Shown here: piece after piece, positions 43,594-50,770 of the stretch
How the letters are laid out: each line of letters opens with the position of its first letter
Position numbering within the stretch: the first letter of the stretch is position 1
Assembly (NCBI RefSeq): GCF_001652725.1
Contig: NZ_LWHJ01000031.1
Coordinates: 245,161 to 309,160, forward strand
Origin: Pedobacter psychrophilus
Lineage (GTDB): Bacteria > Bacteroidota > Bacteroidia > Sphingobacteriales > Sphingobacteriaceae
Reading direction: 5' to 3'
DNA: 64,000 bases
The notes under the pieces: generated by a model
The model's database searches: none
What the model was told of the DNA's origin: nothing
The model's input: only the letters and a program-made list of their open reading frames with translations
Made by a program: the position numbers and the translations under genes

Positions 43594-44203
43594 GGCGTTG
43601 TTTTTTATAAATATAATCAATCAGGTTATTGTAAAGCACATTTACCGCATGCAAATCCTCTTCATTTTTAGATTTTTTCCCATTTAATGGTCCGCCAGAC
43701 GTACAAATAATTGTACCGTTAGTTGAGTTTTGGTCTAAAATCATAATTGGACGGTTTAGAGTATCTACCAAAATAATTTCAGCATTTTCACTTGGTTCTA
43801 TATGACCACAAGCCCACCAACCGCTTATTCCGTTTTGATAAATAAGTTCATTAATATTTACACCAGTTAGTAAATTATTTTTATCGCTTTTTTTGAAATA
43901 TCTAATATCTATGGATTTTATATCACGCTCCATTATCCATTTATTTCCAGGAATGTAATCTGTGTACCAGCCACTAAAACAGAATAAAGTTTTTCCTTGA
44001 TTTAAAAAATCAGCTATTTTATCTTTTATCTTATAAAGTGCAATATGATCTGTAGGGTTACCGGTTAAAAGTAAATGATAAGGAGTTAAATCCGGACTAA
44101 AGTTCTCATCTACATTAAGATAAGTATAATTAACTAAAGCATTATTTTTAAACGCTGATGATGAACCGTGAACACCACTATTTATTACTGCTGCCTCTAT
44201 CAT
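43565..44203 (-). CDS. second GATase-fold protein, paralogue of the downstream gene
   Basis: A 212-residue protein with the same plan as the gene at 42937-43593: a central L-L-L-T-G-N-P-T-D-H turn, then G-W-W-A-C-G-H-I-E-P-S-E-N-A-E-I-I (matching H-G-A-Y-S-R-V-P-E-G-A-E-I-V in the other) and G-T-I-I-C-T-S-G-G-P-L (matching G-G-I-L-F-A-T-T-L-D-P). No signal peptide. I cannot name the family beyond the fold. The shared layout and 29-bp overlap imply they work as a pair. They are convergent with the radical SAM gene, so they may have a separate promoter in the 130-bp gap upstream. Confidence 0.6.
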   Translation of the reverse strand: MIEAAVINSGVHGSSSAFKNNALVNYTYLNVDENFSPDLTPYHLLLTGNPTDHIALYKIKDKIADFLNQGKTLFCFSGWYTDYIPGNKWIMERDIKSIDIRYFKKSDKNNLLTGVNINELIYQNGISGWWACGHIEPSENAEIILVDTLNRPIMILDQNSTNGTIICTSGGPLNGKKSKNEEDLHAVNVLYNNLIDYIYKKQRHEQENRISI

Positions 44204-44333
44204 GTTCTTATTAACGTATATGCTTTAAAATTGGATTGATATTCTATCAAAATCAATATTTTTGTGATCTTTCAAAAACTTTTAAATCCATTAGTTATTT
44301 GATTCATGAATAGAACTTATATTCAATCCTGGT

Positions 44334-46535
44334 CTAATCTCTCCAAATCGCAATCTTATCCAAAGTAATAGGTAAATCTCTTACTCTTTTTCCTGTAGCA
44401 TGAAATATGGCATTTGCAATTGAGGGTGCCAAGCCAATAATAGAAACTTCTCCTAAACCTTTCGCTCCTATCGGATTGATGTAAGGATCAGGTTTATTCA
44501 CAAAAAGCACATCAATTGGAGGAATATCTGCGTGGACAGGAACATGATAATCTGCAAAGTTATTGTTTGTGTAAACACCATAACGATGATCATAAACTCC
44601 TTCTTCAGTTAAAGCCATACCTATACCGCCAACAACACCGCCTATCATTTGGCTTCTAGCTTGCTTTTCGCTGATGATCTTCCCAGCATCTAAAGCACAA
44701 ACTACTTCCTTTACTTTTACCATCCCTGTTAAAGGATGTACATGAACTTTAGTAAAATGAACTGAGAAAGAATTGAATACATATTTCTGACGTTCGGTAC
44801 CGGACCTAGATTCACGAGTTACTTCTAATTCTTTTAAACCTGCTTTCTTTAATAAATCTACATAAGAAAAGCTTTTGCCCTTAATGTTAAAACCTTCTTT
44901 ATTAAACTTAAAATCGTCATAAACTTTTTGCTCTCCAAATGATTGATTATAAACTTCGACCATTTTTTCTTTTAATGCAGTACATGCATCATAAACTGCC
45001 GAGCCAACGGATGATGTGGTATTTGAACCTCCTTGAGTTGGAGCAGGAGGCAAATTAGTATCACCTAATTCTACTATAATTTGAATGGCATCCATTTTAA
45101 ATGAATCCATAGCTACGCTTTTCATCATCACACCAGTTCCAGGTCCAATATCAGTAATGGCACTTTGTATGGTGAGTTTTCCATTTTCATCTAAAATAAC
45201 TCTCGCAGTTGCGGCCCCTCTTCCTGCATTAAAAACACCGCTTGCCATTCCGTAGCCTACTAACATTCCATCCTCTGTCATGGATTTAGGTTTTGGATTT
45301 CTATTATACCATCCAATTTTTTTTGCTCCTAATTCATAACATTCATCTAAAAATTTGCTGCTCCATGGTAAATTATTTACAGGATGAACGGTTGCATAAT
45401 TTTTAAGCCTAAAGGCGATAGGATCCATATTGAGCTTAAAAGCCAATTCATCCATGGCACATTCTAAAGCAAACATTCCTGTTGCTTCACCAGGTCCACG
45501 CATCCAAATAGGATTACTTACATCTAATTTTACAAGTTTATATTGCGTATTTACGTTTGGACATTTATACATAAACTGTGTTCCGCCAACCGTTCCTTCA
45601 GTAAAATTATCATACGTAGAAGTTACACCCCAGGCATTGTGTGTAATGCCATTTAAAACGCCATCTTTAGAAGCGCCTATGCCAATAAATTGTTTAGTTT
45701 CTGGTCTGTAGCCAACCATAGTAAACATTTGCATTCTTGTCAGCATTAATTTTAAAGGCAGTTTGGTGATTTTAGCACCAATTACAGCAGCATCCTGATA
45801 TGGCCAAGTATGTAAAGCCATTCCAAAAGCACCACCTACAAAAGGTGCAATTACTCTTACATTTTTGCTATCCATTCCATACAAACCGGCATAATGTTTT
45901 TGCGAACCAAAAACACCTTGTGTTTTATCATATACAGTTAATTTCTCATCAGATTCCCAATTGGCAGTAATACTACCTAACTCCATTGGGTTGTGTATAT
46001 TGTTAAGTTGATGATATTCTGCTTCTAAATAAACTTCTGAATTTTTATATGCATCTTTCTCGTTTCTTAAATAATCTTTTCCTTCTGGCGAGATGGAATT
46101 TTCTAAATTTTTCTCTAAATAAGTATGGTGTTTTTCTTCCTGATAATTTGCTTTTATTAATGATGCTGCATAAACCGCTCTTTCATAAGTATCTGCAATA
46201 ACCAACGCAATAGGCTGACCAGCAAAATAAACTTGATCATTGTAAAATACCTTTTGAATATTCCGATCTATTGTTACATTATCATCCTTAGCATAACGTG
46301 GAACGCTATTATTTAAATTAAGATGACTTAAGACTTTAATCACACCCGGAGCACCCTCTGCCTTTTTAGTTTCTAAGACTGTGATTTTTCCTTTCGCAAT
46401 GGTGCTTTGTACCAAAACACCATAAGTTAAGCCTTCAATTTTATATTCTGCTGAGTAAGTAGCTCCACCAGTCACTTTTAAAATGCCGTCGGTTCTATCT
46501 GTATCATCAGGAATTAGATTTAATAAATTTTCCAT
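44334..46535 (-). CDS. molybdenum hydroxylase large subunit (PaoC/xanthine dehydrogenase type)
   Basis: A 733-residue protein with the aldehyde oxidase/xanthine dehydrogenase molybdopterin domains. Visible are V-G-G-A-F-G-M (about 234), G-P-G-E-A-T-G, Q-G-G-S-N-T-T-S-S, and the late K-G-L-G-E with E696 as the probable catalytic base. No signal sequence is present; in PaoABC-type enzymes the Tat signal on the Fe-S subunit carries the whole complex out. It should oxidise aldehydes or N-heterocycles with water as oxygen donor. It is the last of three genes, 10 bp after the FAD subunit gene. No XdhC-like chaperone gene is seen nearby. Confidence 0.9.
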   Translation of the reverse strand: MENLLNLIPDDTDRTDGILKVTGGATYSAEYKIEGLTYGVLVQSTIAKGKITVLETKKAEGAPGVIKVLSHLNLNNSVPRYAKDDNVTIDRNIQKVFYNDQVYFAGQPIALVIADTYERAVYAASLIKANYQEEKHHTYLEKNLENSISPEGKDYLRNEKDAYKNSEVYLEAEYHQLNNIHNPMELGSITANWESDEKLTVYDKTQGVFGSQKHYAGLYGMDSKNVRVIAPFVGGAFGMALHTWPYQDAAVIGAKITKLPLKLMLTRMQMFTMVGYRPETKQFIGIGASKDGVLNGITHNAWGVTSTYDNFTEGTVGGTQFMYKCPNVNTQYKLVKLDVSNPIWMRGPGEATGMFALECAMDELAFKLNMDPIAFRLKNYATVHPVNNLPWSSKFLDECYELGAKKIGWYNRNPKPKSMTEDGMLVGYGMASGVFNAGRGAATARVILDENGKLTIQSAITDIGPGTGVMMKSVAMDSFKMDAIQIIVELGDTNLPPAPTQGGSNTTSSVGSAVYDACTALKEKMVEVYNQSFGEQKVYDDFKFNKEGFNIKGKSFSYVDLLKKAGLKELEVTRESRSGTERQKYVFNSFSVHFTKVHVHPLTGMVKVKEVVCALDAGKIISEKQARSQMIGGVVGGIGMALTEEGVYDHRYGVYTNNNFADYHVPVHADIPPIDVLFVNKPDPYINPIGAKGLGEVSIIGLAPSIANAIFHATGKRVRDLPITLDKIAIWRD

Positions 46536-46545
46536 GTTTTAATAT

Positions 46546-47529
46546 TTAAGATAAATGAGCAGCTTTCATTAATGCTTCTAAAATTGAAGCTGGAGCTAAA
46601 TCTAATTTAAAATCATTATGTCCATAACCTTTTGCACCTTTCATCGCTATTTTGGCGGCTTCTTTAAAAGTTTCAGTATTTATTTCCTTCCCTTGTAAAT
46701 AATTTTCTGCATCGTATAAACGCCAAGGTTTATGCGCAACGCCACCCATTGCCAATCTTGCATTTTTTATGGTTTTGCCCTCTAACTCTAAACCAGCTGC
46801 AACAGAAACCAAAGCAAAAGCATAAGAATTTCTGTCTCTCACTTTTACATAATAAGAGTTTTTAGAGAAATTATTTTCTGGAATAAGGATTTCAACAATC
46901 ATCTCATTGGACTGTAAATGATTATCTAGATTTGGAGTATCTTCTGCTAGTTTATGAAAATCGGCGAAAGCCATTTTACGCTCTTTTTTTGCATTTAATA
47001 AAACCACCTGGGCATCTAAAGCAATCAAAGCAACATTCATATCACTAGGATTTACCGCTATGCAATTATCGTTTGCTCCAAAAATTGCATGCATTCTGTT
47101 AATGCCATTTAATGCTCCACAACCACTATTAGGTTCTCTTTTATTGCATGGCATACTGGTGTCGTAAAAATAAGTACAACGGGTACGCTGCATCATGTTG
47201 CCACCAAAAGAAGCCATGTTTCTTAATTGAGGAGATGCCCCAGCGTTAATTGCCATTGCTAATAATGGAAATTTATTTTTAACGATTTCATGATCGGCAG
47301 CTTGACTGTTGAGTGCTAAAGCTCCTATTCTTAAACCCTCCTTACTTTGTTCGATATATTTTAAGGGTAATAAATTAATATCGATGAGTTTGGTTGGTGC
47401 GGTAACGTTTCGCTTCATCAAATCGATGAGGTTACTGCCGCCTGCAATCATTTTTGCATCAGTAAATTTAGCTAAGGCCTTAACAGTAGATTTTACACTC
47501 TGCATCCTGATATAATCAAAATTTATCAT
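46546..47529 (-). CDS. molybdenum hydroxylase FAD subunit with extra 4Fe-4S-type cysteines
   Basis: I take the ATG at 47529 (327 residues), which overlaps the Fe-S gene stop as ATGA. The FAD motif A-G-G-S-N-L-I-D-L-M-K is near 30-40. The segment R-C-T-Y-F-Y...M-P-C-N-K-R...S-G-C-G-A-L...N-C-I-A holds four cysteines spaced as in E. coli PaoB and 4-hydroxybenzoyl-CoA reductase, which bind an additional 4Fe-4S cluster. It passes electrons from the molybdenum and 2Fe-2S centres to the acceptor. The start is set by the 4-bp overlap; a longer frame would run deep into the previous gene. Confidence 0.88.
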   Translation of the reverse strand: MINFDYIRMQSVKSTVKALAKFTDAKMIAGGSNLIDLMKRNVTAPTKLIDINLLPLKYIEQSKEGLRIGALALNSQAADHEIVKNKFPLLAMAINAGASPQLRNMASFGGNMMQRTRCTYFYDTSMPCNKREPNSGCGALNGINRMHAIFGANDNCIAVNPSDMNVALIALDAQVVLLNAKKERKMAFADFHKLAEDTPNLDNHLQSNEMIVEILIPENNFSKNSYYVKVRDRNSYAFALVSVAAGLELEGKTIKNARLAMGGVAHKPWRLYDAENYLQGKEINTETFKEAAKIAMKGAKGYGHNDFKLDLAPASILEALMKAAHLS

Positions 47530-48164
47530 CCTTTTTGCCCTCCATTCTTTACTTCTACAATAGCATCCACAATATTTGGATATGCTCCACATCTGCAAAT
47601 ATTACCACTCATAAATTCTCTTATTTCTGATGGAGAGTTGGCGTGACCTTCATTAATACAGGCAATTGCCGACATGATTTGTCCGGGAGTGCAATAACCG
47701 CATTGAAAACCATCATGTTTTAAAAAAGAAGCCTGCATAGGATGCAACTTTTCTCCACTTCCAATCCCTTCGATTGTGGTTATCTTTTTACCTTCTTGCA
47801 TCACCGCTAAGGTTAAGCAAGAATTTACTCTTTTTCCATCTACATGAACCGTACAAGCACCACATTGGCCATGATCGCAACCTTTTTTTGTACCGGTAAG
47901 TTGTAAGCGTTCTCTCACAAAGTCCAATAAAGTTTCCCTTGGTTCAGTTTCCATTTTGTAAGATTTACCATTTACTTCTATGTTTAGAGGTATTTTCTCA
48001 AAAAATGCTGCTAATTTTTCATCTCTATGATTTATAGCCGCTTTGGTAATCAAAGTTGGGCTTAACGCAATCGCAGTTAATGCTGTTGTGGCTTTTAGAA
48101 AACCTCGTCTAGAAGAACAGGTAAAATCCTGCTCTAAATTTTCTGGATGTTTTTGATTGGACAT
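47526..48164 (-). CDS. Tat-exported 2Fe-2S subunit of the molybdenum hydroxylase
   Basis: A 212-residue protein with a twin-arginine signal, S-S-R-R-G-F-L-K-A (RR at 19-20) and a following hydrophobic stretch, so the complex is periplasmic. The plant-type 2Fe-2S site is C-D-H-G-Q-C-G-A-C with a later cysteine in V-N-S-C; the second cluster is C-G-Y-C and C-R-C-G in the C-terminal half. Domain order is that of PaoA/YagT. It is the first gene of the operon and overlaps the FAD subunit by 4 bp. The electron acceptor and substrate are unknown. Confidence 0.92.
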   Translation of the reverse strand: MSNQKHPENLEQDFTCSSRRGFLKATTALTAIALSPTLITKAAINHRDEKLAAFFEKIPLNIEVNGKSYKMETEPRETLLDFVRERLQLTGTKKGCDHGQCGACTVHVDGKRVNSCLTLAVMQEGKKITTIEGIGSGEKLHPMQASFLKHDGFQCGYCTPGQIMSAIACINEGHANSPSEIREFMSGNICRCGAYPNIVDAIVEVKNGGQKG

Positions 48165-48390
48165 GATTTGGCAAATTGAGTGGTAAAAGTTAAGGCAAAA
48201 TTTTTTAAAAACAGAAAGTAAAACGAAATATTATCTCAACCATAACCTTTTGGGATTAAAATAAGTTTATTAAAAAAGATTTAAGATTTGGAATGAGAGA
48301 TTTTTATAGTGCTAAAATCTTTCTGATTGAATATTTAATCTATCTTTTACTTAACTATAAAAATAGTAGAAAACGAGAATTACTTTAAGA

Positions 48391-49044
48391 TTAAATCAAT
48401 TTTAATGATTGATAGTCAGCTATAAATTTTATTACATTATCAGTGATGTGAAACTCATCAGGCTTATGCAAAGTAGTTATAGCTATCGCTTTCATCCCTG
48501 CATTTTTTGCTGCCTCTACTCCTTTTGGTGCATCTTCAAAAACCAAGCAATTATCATAAGGAACACCTAAAAGATCTGCAGCTTTGGTAAATGTTTCTGG
48601 ATTTGGTTTACTTTTATCAACATCATCTGCACTTACAACTATCGGGAAATATTTTCTTAGATTAAGATTATCGAGGATAAAATCTATATTGAATGGAATT
48701 GCGGCAGAACCAATTGCCATTTTAATTCCTGCTTGATAGGCATTTTCTAAAAATTCTGACAAGCCATCAATCAATTTAATATGCGGTTTATATTCTGCTT
48801 GATAACGTTTTTCTTTTTCCAAAGCATATTTATCCATTTGTTGTTGGGTGAAATGTCCAACCCCAAAAACACGCTCTAAAAGTTCTTGATTTTTGCCATA
48901 CATCTGTAAAACAGTATCTTCGTAAGAAATATCGGAGCCTAAATCTTTTGTCAAAATCTCATGCCAAGCTCTGGCATGAAAGTGCATATCATCTATAATG
49001 GTACCGTTTAGGTCGAAAATGTAAGCTTCAAAATTATTAGTCAT
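48391..49044 (-). CDS. HAD-superfamily phosphatase/beta-phosphoglucomutase-like protein with D-to-N change
   Basis: A 217-residue HAD protein with a C1 helical cap. Motif 1 is F-D11-L-N13-G-T, where most phosphoglucomutases and phosphatases have D-x-D-G-T; the second Asp (acid/base) is therefore Asn. Motif 2 S-A-A and motifs 3/4 K-P-N-P-E-T-F and F-E-D-A-P-K-G-V-E-A-A are intact. The nucleophile D11 is kept, so phosphotransfer could still occur but with altered acid catalysis. Similar D-L-N-G-T motifs exist in other Bacteroidota HAD proteins. Substrate probably a sugar phosphate; unproven. Confidence 0.85.
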   Translation of the reverse strand: MTNNFEAYIFDLNGTIIDDMHFHARAWHEILTKDLGSDISYEDTVLQMYGKNQELLERVFGVGHFTQQQMDKYALEKEKRYQAEYKPHIKLIDGLSEFLENAYQAGIKMAIGSAAIPFNIDFILDNLNLRKYFPIVVSADDVDKSKPNPETFTKAADLLGVPYDNCLVFEDAPKGVEAAKNAGMKAIAITTLHKPDEFHITDNVIKFIADYQSLKLI

Positions 49045-49193
49045 ATGGCTAAAATAACAATCTAAATGTTAAAGGGATGTTATATTAAAATGAATTTAGA
49101 TTTAGCTAATTAAATCAATCATTTATAGCTTTAAGGTTTTATTGATGATTTTATTATATGGCTCTAAAAACCAAATTGATAACAAAATCTACT

Positions 49194-50309
49194 TCATCTT
49201 ACTGATTGATAAATACCTAAACGAACAGGTTTTGTTAGAACGATATGCCATAGATGATTTTTTCGAGACCTGAAAGATGCTGCACTTGCACAAAGAAAAA
49301 AGCGCCACATGCGGTAAAAAGTTTCATCGTAATCATGTTTGATACTCTCCCAGTTTTCTTCAAATTTTTTGAGCCACGCCATTAATGTAGGATCATAATA
49401 GGTGCCGAAATTATGCCAATCCTCTAAAACAAAAAGCCCCTGCCAGGCTTTTGATAACTGACTTGCAGATGGGAGCATCCCGTTAGGAAAAATATATTTA
49501 TCAATCCAAGGGTCGGTAGTTTTTGCATCGTAATTGCCACCAATGGTATGTATAAAAAATATACCATCATCTTTAAGGTTTCTATCGGCAACTTCCATAT
49601 AATTTCTAAAGTTGCGGTAACCCACAGCTTCTAGCATAGCAATAGAGACAACTCTGTCAAATTTTTCATTGACATCTCTATAATCTTGAACCCTAATTTC
49701 AACAGGTAAACCTTTATTAAGTTCACGGGCTAAAATAGCTTGCTGCTCAGAAATAGTGATGCCAACCACAGAAACACCATATTTTTGAGTTACATATTTT
49801 GCGAAACCACCCCATCCACAACCAATCTCCAATAGCGTCATTCCTTTTTCTAATTTTAGCTTTCTGCAAATTAAATCTAGTTTCGCTTCTTGGGCCTCTT
49901 CAAGAGATTCTGCTTTTTCCCAATATCCGCAAGAATATTGCATTCTAGAATCCAGCATCTTTTCAAAAAGCTCGTTTCCAATGTCATAATGTTTGTAGGC
50001 AACTTCTTTAGCCCGACCTAATGTTTGCCTATTTTTAAACTTCGCATTTAAATAATAAATAGCTGTATTGATATCTCTAGGTAATTTTTTATCTAAACGA
50101 TGATATAAAACACGATGTAAAAACTCGTCAACATCTTCACAATCCCACCAACCATCCATGTATGCTTCACCAAAAGCAATAGAACCACCACCTACAATCC
50201 TACTGTAAAGTTTTGGATTATGAACTTGTATGTCCCAAGTCTTGTCACCATTAATGGTAACGCCCACACTAGCAAATGCTTTAGTGAAAATTTGTTGGAG
50301 TGATATCAT
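49194..50309 (-). CDS. cfa: cyclopropane-fatty-acyl-phospholipid synthase
   Basis: A 371-residue protein with an N-terminal lipid-binding part (1-100) and a SAM domain: L-L-E-I-G-C-G-W-G-G-F-A-K-Y-V (about 159-173), then V-S-I-A-M-L-E-A-V-G and I-H-T-I-G-G. The E and the H-T-I-G histidine correspond to bicarbonate ligands of E. coli Cfa; the H that follows E in most homologues (E-H-V) is Ala here. It adds a methylene bridge from SAM to unsaturated acyl chains in membrane phospholipids. It is preceded by a -7 element and ends before a HAD gene. Confidence 0.92.
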   Translation of the reverse strand: MISLQQIFTKAFASVGVTINGDKTWDIQVHNPKLYSRIVGGGSIAFGEAYMDGWWDCEDVDEFLHRVLYHRLDKKLPRDINTAIYYLNAKFKNRQTLGRAKEVAYKHYDIGNELFEKMLDSRMQYSCGYWEKAESLEEAQEAKLDLICRKLKLEKGMTLLEIGCGWGGFAKYVTQKYGVSVVGITISEQQAILARELNKGLPVEIRVQDYRDVNEKFDRVVSIAMLEAVGYRNFRNYMEVADRNLKDDGIFFIHTIGGNYDAKTTDPWIDKYIFPNGMLPSASQLSKAWQGLFVLEDWHNFGTYYDPTLMAWLKKFEENWESIKHDYDETFYRMWRFFLCASAASFRSRKNHLWHIVLTKPVRLGIYQSVR

Positions 50310-50334
50310 TTGAATCTAAACTGTAATCTAAACT

Positions 50335-50342
50335 CAAAAATA
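50335..50342 (-). promoter_or_regulatory. -7 promoter element of cfa
   Basis: The minus strand reads TATTTTTG, a match to TAnnTTTG, 26 bp before the cfa start codon. No -33 TTTG is evident at 19-21 bp upstream. Confidence 0.45.
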
Positions 50343-50548
50343 AAAATTTTAACGATTTACTTGTCATATTATACATTTAAGAAATTTGTTTTAACAGAAA
50401 ACATCATTTTATTTTTAAATAAAGAAGCCTTGATCCTATTTTTTAGAGATTATCAAATTCTAAATCATTAATTAAGCATCAAAATATCATTCTAAATTAT
50501 TTATACGATGTTATTCTCATTTGATGTTTAATTTTGATTAGAAAATCC

Positions 50549-50556
50549 TATTTTTG
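50549..50556 (+). promoter_or_regulatory. -7 element of the tRNA-Ser gene
   Basis: TATTTTTG matches TAnnTTTG and ends 17 bp before the first base of the tRNA. TTTG words upstream (50520-50523 and 50533-50536) are not at the usual 19-21-bp spacing. Confidence 0.5.
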
Positions 50557-50573
50557 CAACCCATTCAAAATAC

Positions 50574-50660
50574 GGAGAGATGTCAGAGTGGTCGAATGAG
50601 CCAGCTTGGAAAGCTGGTGTACTGGCAACGGTACCGAGGGTTCGAATCCCTCTTTCTCCG
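50574..50660 (+). tRNA. tRNA-Ser(GGA)
   Basis: An 87-nt class II tRNA. The acceptor stem GGAGAGA pairs with TTTCTCC (one G-T). The anticodon arm CCAGC-TTGGAAA-GCTGG has anticodon GGA, reading UCC/UCU serine codons. A long variable arm (around GTACTGGCAACGGTAC) and a T-arm with TTCGAAT follow. CCA is not encoded. G is the discriminator base, as usual for Ser. Confidence 0.96.
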
Positions 50661-50663
50661 CAA

Positions 50664-50705
50664 AACCAAAAAGCCTAAAATCTGTCGATTTTAGGCTTTT
50701 TGGTT
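50664..50705. terminator. hairpin terminator after tRNA-Ser
   Basis: A perfect 19-bp stem from AACCAAAAAGCCTAAAATC and its reverse complement flanks a TGTC loop. It lies 4 bp after the tRNA. The stem ends in A/T runs, so it may also end the minus-strand gene at 50771. Confidence 0.85.
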
Positions 50706-50770
50706 AAAAATTCAAGAAAGTTGTACATATAATTATGAATTGTTTTAATTCTATTTTCAAAAAAATATAT

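Noticed and set aside
47530..47598. Longer N-terminus for the FAD subunit
   Set aside because: It overlaps the Fe-S subunit end out of frame; the ATGA at 47526-47529 is a standard coupled start.
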